The notes beneath the pieces were generated by a model, which was not told where the DNA came from, made no database searches, and saw only the letters and a list, made by a program, of their open reading frames with translations. A program made the position numbers and the translations under genes. Shown piece by piece: positions 28,172 through 36,655 of a stretch of 64,000 nucleotides of DNA (the first letter of the stretch is position 1; every line of letters begins with the position of its first letter). Source of the stretch: Runella sp. CRIBMP (lineage in GTDB: Bacteria; Bacteroidota; Bacteroidia; Cytophagales; Spirosomataceae); contig NZ_JAAAKZ010000014.1 of NCBI RefSeq assembly GCF_009905605.1, forward strand, positions 62,001 through 126,000, read 5' to 3'.

Positions 28172-28390
28172 TTAGCGGTTTGTTTCGTCATTTACATATT
28201 CCAAAATATCACTTGGTTGGCAGTCTAATGCTTTACAAATTGCCTCCAAGGTGCTAAAGCGTATTGCTTTTGCCTTCCCTGTCTTTAAGATAGAAAGGTT
28301 AGATAATGTCAAATCAACTCTTTCAGAAAGCTCATTCAACGAAATTTTTCGCTTTGCCATCATCACGTCTAAATTTACAATAATGGGCAT
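28172..28390 (-). CDS. XRE/YozG-type helix-turn-helix regulator
   Basis: 72 aa, only a Cro/C1-type HTH: KRKISLNELSERVDLTLSNLSILKTG, given here as the helix-turn-helix near residues 14-40, then FSTLEAICKALDCQPSDILEY. Small regulators of this kind are commonly paired with a DUF2975 membrane protein, as here (gap 3 bp). It probably regulates its own operon. Confidence 0.85.
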   Translation of the reverse strand: MPIIVNLDVMMAKRKISLNELSERVDLTLSNLSILKTGKAKAIRFSTLEAICKALDCQPSDILEYVNDETNR

Positions 28391-28393
28391 AGC

Positions 28394-28873
28394 TTAAATT
28401 GTTAAGTCATTTTCAGATTTCATATCTATGGCACTTTGCAAGAGTTTTTCAAATATTGCCGCAGCAGTTGTAAATACGATTGAAACAAAAGTAGCGACGA
28501 TGCAAATGGCAAGAAAACCCGCAGGGTCGTCTTCTTTATGGTGAAATAGCCTTATGTATAGTCCTGCTAACACAATTAAAACACCCACTACGATAGCACA
28601 ATACTTAATACTCTTTAATGTCTTAACGGCGTTTGAAGAGAAAACTTTATTTTGTCCAACGTATCCGAGTAATTTGAACGCCTTATACAGTGCAACAAAA
28701 AAAGCGATTGACGTTGCGTATCCATACAAGATAAACGGGTCAGAATAAATGCTGAACAAGTCTAAGTTTGCGGCTCTTCCCTCAGTTGAAGGGAACCGAA
28801 GCAAAATGACAAGTGCCACAATGCCGATAAGCACGATGACAGCCTGAAGAAATACCGCTGAAATTCTTTTCAT
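28394..28873 (-). CDS. DUF2975 membrane protein
   Basis: 159 aa from the ATG at 28873. The longer in-frame reading adds 52 residues with no membrane pattern, so the internal start is preferred. Four hydrophobic segments, matching DUF2975 partners of YozG-like regulators. Function unknown. On the chromosomal edge of the cassette array: the last clear attC-like site (29033-29165) lies about 160 bp upstream, and no matching site is seen after this operon. Confidence 0.75.
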   Translation of the reverse strand: MKRISAVFLQAVIVLIGIVALVILLRFPSTEGRAANLDLFSIYSDPFILYGYATSIAFFVALYKAFKLLGYVGQNKVFSSNAVKTLKSIKYCAIVVGVLIVLAGLYIRLFHHKEDDPAGFLAICIVATFVSIVFTTAAAIFEKLLQSAIDMKSENDLTI

Positions 28874-29032
28874 GATGATTTTAAGAGATTGTTTTATGCT
28901 GCAAACGTAATAAATTTTTATTGATAAACAATAAAAATTTAGTGTTTTTAGGAAATTGCGAAAAAGTAGGGCCTTTTGTCTTATCGGAGTTGTCAGACAG
29001 TTAGGATTGGCTGGGTTGTCTGTTACCATGAA

Positions 29033-29165
29033 GGCTAACGTTCAAGGCTTTGCGTTCGGGCGGGATTTTTTGCACCACACTTGATACGAAGCACCACAGT
29101 TCAAATATAGCAAAAAGCGTCAGACGAAGCAATGAACCCCGCCTGACGCAAAACCGCTCTTAGCC
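29033..29165 (-). repeat. attC-like palindrome (133 bp)
   Basis: Follows the stop of the TfoX-like gene by 10 bp. Inverse core GGCTAAG (one base off AAC), core GTTAGCC. The arms pair through a TTTGCGT-type block and GGCGGG. The middle contains the ACTTGATACGAAGCAC motif shared with the 2050-2181 site. Confidence 0.72.
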
Positions 29166-29175
29166 GTTCGTTGTT

Positions 29176-29529
29176 TTATTTTGTCTTCCGTTTCTTTGAT
29201 GATTTGGCGACTTTGTTATAGTCAAGGCATAAGTTTAAGAAAAATTCAAAGTCCATTCTGTCTTTAAACCCGTCTGGATTTATGTAGCAGTAGCCTTTGT
29301 ATTCTTTACCTTTCATCAACATTGTCTCATAACCAACTTTTTCCGAAAGTTCTTCTTGTCGGCTTGGGTCAAAACGCAACATTAAATTTTCACCACTTAC
29401 ACAAACACAAGTTTTTCCGTTTGCCATAAAGTTTAGAACATTGAACATTTCTTTTTCTTCAATGTCTATGCCTGGTATTTCGGCAAGAAATTCTCTAACT
29501 CTGTCAGCAAGATATGGGTCATAAGCCAT
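29176..29529 (-). CDS. TfoX N-terminal domain protein
   Basis: 117 aa. The whole protein is a TfoX-N domain: FLAEIPGIDIEEKEMFNVLNFMANGK, seen near residues 14-40, then LMLRFDPSRQEEL and FKDRMDFEFFLNLCLDY. TfoX proper regulates competence in gammaproteobacteria. Stand-alone N domains like this are common in integron cassettes and have no known role. The stop is 10 bp before the attC-like site. The VOC gene ends 9 bp upstream, so the two are co-transcribed. Confidence 0.82.
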   Translation of the reverse strand: MAYDPYLADRVREFLAEIPGIDIEEKEMFNVLNFMANGKTCVCVSGENLMLRFDPSRQEELSEKVGYETMLMKGKEYKGYCYINPDGFKDRMDFEFFLNLCLDYNKVAKSSKKRKTK

Positions 29530-29538
29530 AAATGAAAA

Positions 29539-29913
29539 TTATTTACGTGAATGAAGCCCTACTGTATTGCCTTCTGTGTCAATGAATATAGAGATAAAAC
29601 CAAACTCGCCAATATTCATTTTAGGTTGTACCACTTTTCCGCCTGCTCCTTCAATTCTTTGTTCTTCAGCTATATTGTCTTCGGTCTCAAAGTATATAAC
29701 TGTATTGTTACCACTTGGAACAAAATCTGCTTTCTCCACCAATGCGCCTGATATGTCGTGGCTTTCAGGGCTAAAAGGAAAGAATGATTGCTTACCCCAT
29801 TCAATGGATGCATCTGTCAACTTTACATTGAAAACTGTTTCGTAGAATTTTTTTGCTCGGTCTAAGTTTGCCACATTGAGGTCAAACCAACCAACTGGAT
29901 TTACATTTGCCAT
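29539..29913 (-). CDS. VOC/glyoxalase-superfamily protein
   Basis: 124 aa from the ATG at 29913 (MANVNPVGWFDLNV). The upstream start adds nine residues. One VOC half-module pair: NLDRAKKFYETVFNVKL, then FGFISIFIDTEGNTVGLHS with the usual C-terminal Glu. The superfamily includes glyoxalases, dioxygenases and resistance proteins. The function here is unknown. No attC-like site separates it from TfoX-N or from the AraC gene, so all three may be one multigene cassette. Confidence 0.8.
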   Translation of the reverse strand: MANVNPVGWFDLNVANLDRAKKFYETVFNVKLTDASIEWGKQSFFPFSPESHDISGALVEKADFVPSGNNTVIYFETEDNIAEEQRIEGAGGKVVQPKMNIGEFGFISIFIDTEGNTVGLHSRK

Positions 29914-29998
29914 TTTGCTATGATTTTTAAGTTTTTGCACTATTGCGATGCAAAGGTAGAATCAACCAAAACGGCAAAATTGTAAAAATGGGACAAGG

Positions 29999-30817
29999 CT
30001 ATTTTTTGTCAAAAATCAACGACATTTTTAGGCTGTCTCCGAAAAATTCCTTTGGTGTCAATCCCGTAAATTCCTTGAATTCTTTAATAAAATGAGCTTG
30101 GTCAAAATAGTCGTTTTCATAAGCCAAGTCAGTTAAACTATTAATCTCTTCGTTCAGTAATACTTTTAAGGTTTTCTGAATTCTAATTGTCTTTGCGAGT
30201 TGTTTTGGGCTTAAGCCAATAGCGGAAGAAAATTTTCTTGCTAATTGTCTTCGGTTAATATTATTGTTCTTTGAAAATACATTTACAGAAAATTGTCCAT
30301 TGGTATTAAATATTGTTTCAACAGTTGATTTAACGATATTGTCAATTGTTTTTTTATCGGCCAATTTTTTTAAAAGAAAGGTCTCGATAATTTGGATTCT
30401 TTCAGATGTAGAGTTAGCGTTTAAGATTTGATTACCAATTTTCCTGCCTTCTTCTCCAAATAATATATCCAATGGAACCGCTTTGTTTTCCATTTCCTTC
30501 ATTGGAATTGATGTAAACGGTAAAAACCCATTTGGTTTGAATTGCACAACAAAACTACCTGTTACACCAACGGGCTCAATCACATAGGGCTTTGTCAATT
30601 GTCCAATTAAAAAGCATTTTGGTAAAATTGTTATCTCGCCATTTTGAGAATGGTATTTATAAGTGTCGCCATAATGAAAAATCAATTTCATTGTTCCGTC
30701 TGGCACGATAGTGTTTTTGAGAGGTATATTTTCCTTTTCACCATCTAATGTCCAATACCGTATAACAAACTCTGTCAGTTCGATATTTGGCTCATATGTT
30801 TTCGGATTTAACTCCAT
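29999..30817 (-). CDS. AraC-family transcriptional regulator
   Basis: 272 aa from the ATG at 30817 (MELNPKTYEPNIEL). The upstream reading crosses the degenerate attC-like palindrome. N-terminal DUF6597-like sensor domain (YWTLDGEKENIPLKN, VVQFKPNGFLPF), C-terminal pair of helix-turn-helices (NINRRQLARKFSSAIGLSPKQLAKTI; DYFDQAHFIKEFKEFTGLTPKEF, each given as a landmark). It probably controls the neighbouring VOC/TfoX-N genes. Confidence 0.85.
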   Translation of the reverse strand: MELNPKTYEPNIELTEFVIRYWTLDGEKENIPLKNTIVPDGTMKLIFHYGDTYKYHSQNGEITILPKCFLIGQLTKPYVIEPVGVTGSFVVQFKPNGFLPFTSIPMKEMENKAVPLDILFGEEGRKIGNQILNANSTSERIQIIETFLLKKLADKKTIDNIVKSTVETIFNTNGQFSVNVFSKNNNINRRQLARKFSSAIGLSPKQLAKTIRIQKTLKVLLNEEINSLTDLAYENDYFDQAHFIKEFKEFTGLTPKEFFGDSLKMSLIFDKK

Positions 30818-30860
30818 TGTCAATTTTATGTACGTTGTCTTTTTACAATGAAGACTATTG

Positions 30861-30982
30861 GTTGTGTTTCTGCAGTGGTGCCTTTCGAAAGCCGCGTTCT
30901 GTCCCACGAAACTAAAAGTTGAACAAAGTTAAAACTTTAAACCAACTCGTCGCGGCACCATTACAGAAACATTTTGTTGCAC
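30861..30982 (-). repeat. Degenerate attC-like palindrome
   Basis: Follows the DinB gene stop by 13 bp. Inverse core GTGCAAC at 30976-30982. The arms TGTTTCTGCAGTGGTGCC and TGTTTCTGTAATGGTGCC pair well, but the expected GTT core at the low-coordinate end is lost. The inverse core and its flank resemble the 5' end of the DinB cassette (GTTGTGC at 31498 downward). Confidence 0.55.
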
Positions 30983-30995
30983 GTTCATTTTTGTT

Positions 30996-31463
30996 TTAAC
31001 TTAATTCGGTCGTAAATGCTCGTCCTCTTGATAAAGTCAAAGAAATTTGTCCTGCGTGATGAGAGTTATGGAAAAGAATATGTGAGAAAAGTCGCATTCT
31101 GGAAACTGTTCCAAAAAATGGTGTGTCAGTCGTCAAAGACCAATCCTCGTCTCTTGAAGTGTCTATTAAATTTTCAAGCATTTTATATCCTATATTAATA
31201 TATAATTTACTTGTTTCAATTTCATAGTCCTGCCCTATGTCTTGTTGTCCCATCGTAGTATTTTGAATATTGGACGGAACACCAAGAAAGTAGCCAAACA
31301 AATTCATAGTTTCTCCAATATGCCTATAAATAAATCCGATAGAGGCAGTTTCATTATTTAACTTATATCTTTTGTTCTCGTTAGTCACTCTGTCCAAAGC
31401 ATATGAGTTAGTAATCATATTTTGAAATAACATTTCTCGAAGTAATTCTTTTTGACTATTCAT
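30996..31463 (-). CDS. DinB-family protein
   Basis: 155 aa, a four-helix DinB/YfiT-type bundle. Metal-ligand histidines are plausible in YRHIGETMN and HILFHNSHHAGQ. Family members are metal-dependent thiol transferases or hydrolases, and many are of unknown role and frequent in integron cassettes. The start lies 28 bp from the preceding attC-like site. Confidence 0.8.
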   Translation of the reverse strand: MNSQKELLREMLFQNMITNSYALDRVTNENKRYKLNNETASIGFIYRHIGETMNLFGYFLGVPSNIQNTTMGQQDIGQDYEIETSKLYINIGYKMLENLIDTSRDEDWSLTTDTPFFGTVSRMRLFSHILFHNSHHAGQISLTLSRGRAFTTELS

Positions 31464-31491
31464 ATAGATATTTTGTGTTTAACAAAATGAC

Positions 31492-31623
31492 GCACAACGT
31501 TTCGGGGCTTTGCGTTTGGGCGGGTTCCAAAGCACAAATGCCCAATTTATTACTAAAATTCATTAGAAGCACAAAGCTCCAAGTTTGCACATCTGCCCGC
31601 CTGATGAAAACCTCTTGTTGAAC
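31492..31623 (-). repeat. attC-like palindrome (132 bp)
   Basis: Inverse core GTTCAAC (a perfect RYYYAAC), core GTTGTGC. The arms share TTTGCG and GGGCGGG blocks, and the inner motif AGAAGCACAAAGCT matches the middle of other sites. The cassette that should end here has been replaced or interrupted by the Xer/IS91 remnant that starts about 60 bp away. Confidence 0.72.
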
Positions 31624-31679
31624 AAAACCTTCGGTAGCTATCTTGCCTTAAAAGGATTAATTTTAATGCCAATTTAAAC

Positions 31680-32640
31680 TTAAAATTGAGCATGACAAAA
31701 AAAGAATTCTGATGATCTACGTGAGAACAATCTTATCAATCGTGCCGGCCGAGAAGTGCCTGGCTCTGAGGAATTAATCCATCGTTTTGAGCGGAGTATT
31801 TCCATACTGGGTCGCAGTCCAAGCACCTTTAAAAATTATTCACAACATATTGCGGCCATATCTCTTCATTATGGCAAAATCCCCACCGAGCTTGACAAAG
31901 AAGAGCAGGTTCATCGCAGCGGCGCACCGTGAATATTTATTTATGCTCCAAAAGCGGAGCCCAACCCCTTCACAAACCTATTTCAAGCATATGGTTTATG
32001 GTCTTCCTTTCTTGCTCAAAACAGAAGGGCTTCCCTATAGTTATCTTCTTTTGCCTGCGATAAAAACGGCAAATAAACTGTCTGTGGTACTGAGTAAGCA
32101 GGAAGTTTGGGCACTGCTCAAAGCGTGTAGCTTACTCAAACACAAGGTGCTAATTGGTTCTGTTGTATGGATGTGGTTTGCGCTGTTTGGAAGTTCGGAG
32201 TGTAAAATTGGCCGATTTAGACTTTGACCGTCTCCAGCTAAAAGAAGTGCAGGGTAAAGGCAAAAAAGATAGATATGTGCCTCTTAGTGAGCATCTCATT
32301 CGAGGGCTTAAAATTTATATCTCAGCCGAAAGGCCCATGGAATACCTTTTTGGCGCAGTAAATATTGTAGACCGCGCGGGCGGTGATTTCGCTTCTCGTT
32401 ACAGCCAGAAAGGGGTACAGTGGGCTGTGAAAGATGCCAGTTAAAAAGCGGGTATATTGAAGGACATACACGTACATACCCTGCGCCACACTTGCGCCAC
32501 CCATCTGCTGGAAGATGGCATGGATATAATCAGTGTCAAAAACTTTCTGGTACATGAAAATATCGAGACCACGATGTTGTACCTGCTTGTAGCTCAGTTG
32601 AAAACCAAACCCGTTTTTAGACCACTTGACACGTTGTTTT
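31680..32640 (+). pseudogene. Broken tyrosine recombinase (IS91-associated)
   Basis: Joined from three frames it reads as a Xer-type recombinase: core-binding part around 31770-32070 (SPSTFKNYSQHIAAISLHYG; FLLKTEGLPYSYL), catalytic Arg in YGCGLRCLEVRSVKL, Lys region GKGKKDRYVPL, box II HTLRHTCATHLLEDG. Frameshifts near 31925 and 32170, an early stop at about 31710 and a stop at 32442-32444 break it. The usual final GH...Y segment is altered to VHENIETTMLYLLV. Confidence 0.82.
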
Positions 32641-33186
32641 CGCAGTGCAGCCTGTTTGGGAAGTAGCCCATGTGCTGGGTCGGCTGGGCGATGGCATTGC
32701 AGATTTAGCGTTAAATAGTTGGCAACTGTGCACCTTGCGAGTGATACAGCATGGCAGGACTTCGGTTATGGGTGGCCATAGGGGGCCGCCCGCGCGGTTG
32801 ATGTGTTTGATGCCTGCGGCCACATTACTATCAGTTACAATTCTTGCCGCAATCGTCACTGCCCTAAGTGTCAAGGCTACAAGCGAGAAGAATAGATACA
32901 GTCACGAGAGGCAGATTTATTGCCTGTACCGTATTTTAACGTGGTATTTACATTGCTATATGAGTTATATCCATTGGCACTGCATTACCCCAAAGCGGTG
33001 TATGATGCGCTGTTTGGGGCTGCTTGGCAGGTACTGGAAACTTTTGGCAAGCAGAAGGGCTTGCAAATGGGCATAATTGCGGTGCCGCCACCGAAGGTTT
33101 CGTTCAATCCTGAACGCTTTCGGGAGTTTCATGGCTGGGCTTTCAGCCACCACGAAACCTTAGTTATTGGTGGCTGGCATTTTTAA
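32641..33186 (+). pseudogene. Broken IS91-family transposase
   Basis: Fragments in two frames: WQLCTLRVIQHGRTSVMGGH, then in another frame the zinc finger SCRNRHCPKCQGYKREE, and VVFTLLYELYPLALHYPKAV. The HUH/Y2 catalytic region is missing after a truncation near 33110. A rolling-circle transposase of the IS91 type when intact. Only about a third remains. Confidence 0.78.
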
Positions 33187-33200
33187 TTAGATGAATCGCT

Positions 33201-33560
33201 TTAACAGAATTGGTCTCCTATTGTTTTTGTAATTACTGAAGTTATTTTTCCTGTATGTTCAGTGGTTTTAGATTCAATAAGCATAATTAGACACTCTTTT
33301 TTTGAGGAAACTCTGTGTTTTTTTCCTTTATTTACAACAAACAAATCGCCTTTTTTCAATATCAGGTCTGGCTGATTTTCAATTTCCATTAGAAGTGTAC
33401 CTTTTGCAATATAGAATAATTCATCTTCATTTTCGTGATTATGCCAAGGCACTTCTTGCCCCTTTATTTTTACGACTTTAAAATATTGGTCATTTACTTC
33501 ACCTATAATCCTTGGTGAAAAATAGTTACCAAGACTTGAAAACGCATCTTTCAAATTCAT
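33201..33560 (-). CDS. Cupin-domain protein
   Basis: 119 aa, a single cupin barrel with both motifs: HNHENEDELFYIAKG and LKKGDLFVVNKGKKHRV. The His/Glu ligand set for a metal is present. Small cupins of this type are dioxygenase-like or regulatory; the function is unknown. Its start overlaps the end of the CPBP gene by four bases, so the two form an operon. Confidence 0.8.
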   Translation of the reverse strand: MNLKDAFSSLGNYFSPRIIGEVNDQYFKVVKIKGQEVPWHNHENEDELFYIAKGTLLMEIENQPDLILKKGDLFVVNKGKKHRVSSKKECLIMLIESKTTEHTGKITSVITKTIGDQFC

Positions 33561-34414
33561 CTTTTAAACAGTTTTCCTTTTACAATTTTACCCTCTCTTT
33601 TTGCCAGATAATAAAATATGATTCCAATAAGCAATAAAAAAGTTACTGTAAAAATGGAATCTTCAATTCCAACTGCACCACCTGTTAATAGTTCAGGGCC
33701 ATTAAATTTGGATTGAATTATACTGCCCATATTATTTAGCCCCGAAAGATTTGAGCCATAAAATGGCTGTGAAAAATTCCAGCCTAAATGGAAGAAAAAA
33801 GGCAGCCATATTCTTTTAGTATAGATAAACATCATTGCCATAGTAAACCCCCAAATTAAAGTAAGAAAATGACTAAATAGGTTGAAATTTGGATTGAAAA
33901 AGTGTTGTTGAAGCTCAACTAACATTGCAATGACAATGGTTAGATGAGTTCCTAACCAATTTTCACAGACACGAACTATTAACCCTCTATGAAACAGGTC
34001 TTCTACTATGGCCGCAAACATTAAAAACGTGAAAAATTTGATGGGGTAGTGAGCTGTTGTAATACTAAATGCTTGATAATACCCTAAGACGTATAAAATG
34101 AAAATAACGAATGAAATTGCAAAAAAACCAAAGAAAAACCCTCCAAACATTTCTTTAAAAAAGTATTTTAGGGATAGCTCTGTTATTTCTCTTTTATCAT
34201 AAAAACGGAATAAATAGTAATAAGAGGTTAATAAAACAATAAAAGAAATAATGTGAATAATTGGATTAGCAATATTTTTATCTTGAATAATACTATAAAA
34301 AAAAGGTTTCAAAACAAAGTTTTGAATTACGACAAATAGCGAAAAAGGAACGACAATGCCTACGATAATTTTTGTTATTGGAAAATGCAGGACTTTTTTA
34401 ATTGATGCATTCAT
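33557..34414 (-). CDS. CPBP-family intramembrane metalloprotease
   Basis: 285 aa with seven or eight membrane helices. The active-site motifs of the CAAX/bacteriocin-processing protease family appear in order: EDLFHRG (normally EExxxR, here ED), FSHFLTLIWGF, and HLGWNFSQPF with the C-terminal His. Such proteases cleave within the membrane and often give bacteriocin immunity or process peptides. Divergent from the HxlR gene, which may control it. Confidence 0.78.
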   Translation of the reverse strand: MNASIKKVLHFPITKIIVGIVVPFSLFVVIQNFVLKPFFYSIIQDKNIANPIIHIISFIVLLTSYYYLFRFYDKREITELSLKYFFKEMFGGFFFGFFAISFVIFILYVLGYYQAFSITTAHYPIKFFTFLMFAAIVEDLFHRGLIVRVCENWLGTHLTIVIAMLVELQQHFFNPNFNLFSHFLTLIWGFTMAMMFIYTKRIWLPFFFHLGWNFSQPFYGSNLSGLNNMGSIIQSKFNGPELLTGGAVGIEDSIFTVTFLLLIGIIFYYLAKREGKIVKGKLFKR

Positions 34415-34554
34415 TGTTTCTTTTGATTTATTGTAAGTAAAATTTTATACAAAGAAAACTCCTTATTATCTTTACAGCAAGTACATACAATAAAGTAGCC
34501 TACATACTAAAATGATACTATTGTTGATTATCAATATTTTAAACTTATAAATAA

Positions 34555-34878
34555 ATGAAGAATAATATTAAAAAGGCACATTGTGCAGTTGATTATGCTT
34601 TCCAACGAATAGGTGGAAAGTACAAGGGCCGAATTTTATGGATATTGAGAGATGGTTTTTTGAGATATGGGGAATTAAAAAGAGCAGTAGTGGGTATAAC
34701 ACCCAAAATGCTTACTCAAACGCTAAAAGAATTGGAAGCCGATGAACTAATTGTTAGAAAGGTTTATTTAGAAGTTCCACCGAAGGTTGAATATTCACTT
34801 ACGGATACAGGAAAAGAATTAATTCCGTTTATTAGTCAAATGAGAAGTTGGGGTGAAAAGCAAATGTCAACAAATTGA
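34555..34878 (+). CDS. HxlR-family winged-helix regulator
   Basis: 107 aa: GGKYKGRILWILRDGFLRYG, ITPKMLTQTLKELEADELI and a wing VPPKVEYSLTDTGKEL, the standard HxlR layout. Plus strand, opposite to the cassettes on either side and divergent from the CPBP/cupin operon (140 bp of shared upstream DNA), which it probably represses or activates in response to a small molecule. Confidence 0.85.
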   Translation: MKNNIKKAHCAVDYAFQRIGGKYKGRILWILRDGFLRYGELKRAVVGITPKMLTQTLKELEADELIVRKVYLEVPPKVEYSLTDTGKELIPFISQMRSWGEKQMSTN

Positions 34879-34942
34879 AACTTACAATGCTGAGGGTGTT
34901 GGGATACGCTTACCACCAGCGGAGGGTAAATGTGTGCAGTCT

Positions 34943-35159
34943 GTTGGGCGAAGTTGAATAAAAAAGACAATATATATCAAGACTCATTTGTTTACAATTC
35001 AAGATTTTTTCAAAATCTTTTGCCATTGAGGCAAATGTTTCTCTTTAGAAAATTCTTTTCTTCTTTCATCATCTTGCCTCAATGTCCTGAAAATCTTTTA
35101 GATTTATGAATTGTAAACCCATCTTCTGCTTCGTCTTTTTTTATTCAATTTTGCCCAAC
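34943..35159. repeat. Palindromic non-coding cassette (217 bp)
   Basis: The ends are inverted repeats of 26-27 bp starting GTTGGGC(G/A)AA(G/A)TTGAAT and running into A/T runs. An inner pair of TTTACAATTC/GAATTGTAAA arms and a TTGCC-based hairpin lie within. No credible ORF. It spans from a GTTGGGC core to GCCCAAC, the start of the 35153-35287 attC-like site, so it looks like a gene-less cassette able to fold as one long hairpin. A partner of the same design lies at 36240-36463. Confidence 0.7.
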
Positions 35160-35287
35160 GGTTTGCGTATTGACGATGGTGGGGCATTTCAAAAACGTCA
35201 GCCCAACATTTGCACAAATGATTAATAGAATTACAAATGTTGAATTTATAACTGTCAGTCCCACTATGGCCAATACAATGCTTAGCG
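35153..35287 (-). repeat. attC-like palindrome (135 bp)
   Basis: Inverse core CGCTAAG, core GTTGGGC. The arms pair as GTATTGACGATGGTGGG with GTATTGGCCATAGTGGG. The inner element CGTCAGCCC is shared with the 36457, 38307 and 40673 sites. It follows the stop of the 35297-35719 gene by 9 bp. Confidence 0.75.
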
Positions 35288-35296
35288 GGTCGTTGT

Positions 35297-35719
35297 TTAT
35301 TCATTTGTCTGTTTTAATTTCCATTTTTTTAGTCCGCCAATCAAAAACAGAAGTCCAATAAAAACTGCAATTAGTGAATAGGTTATTTCCAAAAACTGGT
35401 TTGCTTGTTGTTTTTCCAAGTCAAATATGAGTTCTCCAAATCCACGAAGTAGATAAATTCCTGCTATCATAAAAATCACTGGTTTCAAAAATGGAAGTGG
35501 TCTAAACTTATTGTCAGCCGAAAACCCATATAACCCAAAAATAAAAAATACGAATGTTACAAAAATTGTCAGTAAATACGGCAATGTAGAATGCGTTTGA
35601 GCAAGTTCTGTCATTTCTTTTCCAATTCCTGTTACTTCAAACATTTTGTCAGCCCAAAAAAGTCCAACTATATGTCCAATTGCAATAACTATATTTATGT
35701 ACCCACCAAGTTTAAGCAT
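35297..35719 (-). CDS. Small four-helix membrane protein (cassette gene)
   Basis: 140 aa with four hydrophobic segments (about 5-25, 47-68, 77-98, 112-132). No recognised family. Shares its cassette with the gene upstream (gap 8 bp); its stop lies 9 bp from the attC-like site. Confidence 0.65.
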   Translation of the reverse strand: MLKLGGYINIVIAIGHIVGLFWADKMFEVTGIGKEMTELAQTHSTLPYLLTIFVTFVFFIFGLYGFSADNKFRPLPFLKPVIFMIAGIYLLRGFGELIFDLEKQQANQFLEITYSLIAVFIGLLFLIGGLKKWKLKQTNE

Positions 35720-35727
35720 ATGTTATA

Positions 35728-36126
35728 TTAATTTGTTCCAAAGTAAATAAGTCCGCTAATTAGCAACAGTAAAATCCATTGTCCAAGTTTAAAATAGTTT
35801 TTAGGAAACTGTTTTGAAATTGCAATTGTCAAAACCCAAACCACTGCATAGCCTAAAAAGTATATTGTTAGTATTTGCAAAAATAGTTTTTCGTTGTCAA
35901 AGTAGTTGGTAAAGTTAATCAGCCCGAGTCCGATTGTAGCAAAAAGTAAGTCAAACGAAACCCAATGCCAACCACATCTTGCCATGGTCCATTTTTCTCT
36001 TTTGTGAAAATTCTCATCATTTCCGTATGTCGGTTCGTTTACTTTTAGTTCTTTATCGCCAATAAAAGTGTGAACTACAAAAGCTAAAAGTGTCAATATG
36101 TTGGCTATTAAAATTAGTATGTTCAT
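35728..36126 (-). CDS. Small four-helix membrane protein (cassette gene)
   Basis: 132 aa with four membrane helices and a conserved-looking loop WTMARCGWHWVSFDLLFATIG between the first and second. No family recognised. First gene of a two-gene cassette; its start is 31 bp after the attC-like site at 36158-36246. The pair may work together in the membrane. Confidence 0.65.
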   Translation of the reverse strand: MNILILIANILTLLAFVVHTFIGDKELKVNEPTYGNDENFHKREKWTMARCGWHWVSFDLLFATIGLGLINFTNYFDNEKLFLQILTIYFLGYAVVWVLTIAISKQFPKNYFKLGQWILLLLISGLIYFGTN

Positions 36127-36157
36127 ATTTTCTGTTTTCTATGTTTCTTTCCATTGC

Positions 36158-36246
36158 CGCTAACAGATTGGGGATTACCGAAGTCCCCTGAAATAGAGAC
36201 CCATTAGGTCGAAATGAAAGGGGGTTTCGGTAATCCCCTGTTGTAC
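36158..36246 (-). repeat. Short attC-like palindrome (89 bp)
   Basis: Inverse core GTACAAC, core GTTAGCG. The arms GGGGATTACCGAAGTCCCC and GGGGGTTTCGGTAATCCCC pair almost perfectly. It separates the two-gene membrane cassette from a non-coding palindromic cassette. Its GTTGTAC end matches the GTACAAC at 36457, not its own other end. Confidence 0.72.
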
Positions 36247-36463
36247 GAAGTTGAGGTGGTAGGAAAAGTGGCCTAAAGCTCGCCAAGCCGGAACGAAAAA
36301 ATATTTTGCAAATCTCAGATTTGCGACGTCTTTTTTCGTGGTTTTTGGCTAACTTCGCCGCTGCTTCAAAGCCTCTGGCTTACGCCCCCGCGAAGTTAGC
36401 CCAAAAACGGCACACCTGCTCCACAACTGGCCTAAGGATGATCCCACCTCGATTTTGTACAAC
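36240..36463. repeat. Palindromic non-coding cassette (224 bp)
   Basis: Terminal inverted repeats starting GTTGTACGAAGTTGAGGTGG on one side and GTTGTACAAAATCGAGGTGG on the other, followed by GGCCTAA blocks in both. A second, inner hairpin GGCTAACTTCGC/GCGAAGTTAGCC occupies the centre. No credible gene. The beginning of the left arm, with CGAAGTTGA after the core, is shared with the 34943-35159 element. Confidence 0.7.
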
Positions 36464-36587
36464 GAACAGGTATTTAAGAAGGATTGGAATTTGAAAAACG
36501 GATGTTCAGTTACCTTCAAAAGCCAAATAGCATTCCAAAAGCGGAATTACTTCCGTCAGCCAGTCCTTATTAAATACCATGTTGGTG
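36457..36587 (-). repeat. attC-like palindrome (131 bp)
   Basis: Follows the metalloprotease gene by 68 bp. Inverse core CACCAAC, core GTTGTAC. The arms pair through GGTATTTAA(G/T)AAGGA(T/C)TGG, with two extra bases next to the core in one arm. The cassette whose end it forms starts with the same seven bases (GTTGGTG at 38313 downward) and matches over 14 positions with one difference. Confidence 0.77.
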
Positions 36588-36655
36588 GCTGCTGCTACTT
36601 TTGCAATCCAACTGTCCGTACAATCATGAAATAATTTGAAAGCCCCATATCATTG

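Larger units (their letters stand above)
31680..33186 (+). mobile_element. Decayed IS91-type element with Xer gene
   Basis: Plus-strand remnant made of a broken tyrosine recombinase gene followed by a broken IS91-family zinc-binding transposase. This gene pair is known from IS91-like elements of Bacteroidota. Multiple frameshifts, an internal stop and loss of the transposase C-terminal half show it is dead. Element ends are not identifiable. Confidence 0.75.

Noticed and set aside
32585-32610. tRNA-like stretch TGTAGCTCAGTTG
   Set aside because: Only the D-arm resembles a tRNA. No acceptor stem, anticodon or T-arm follows in register; it lies in the Xer/IS91 remnant.
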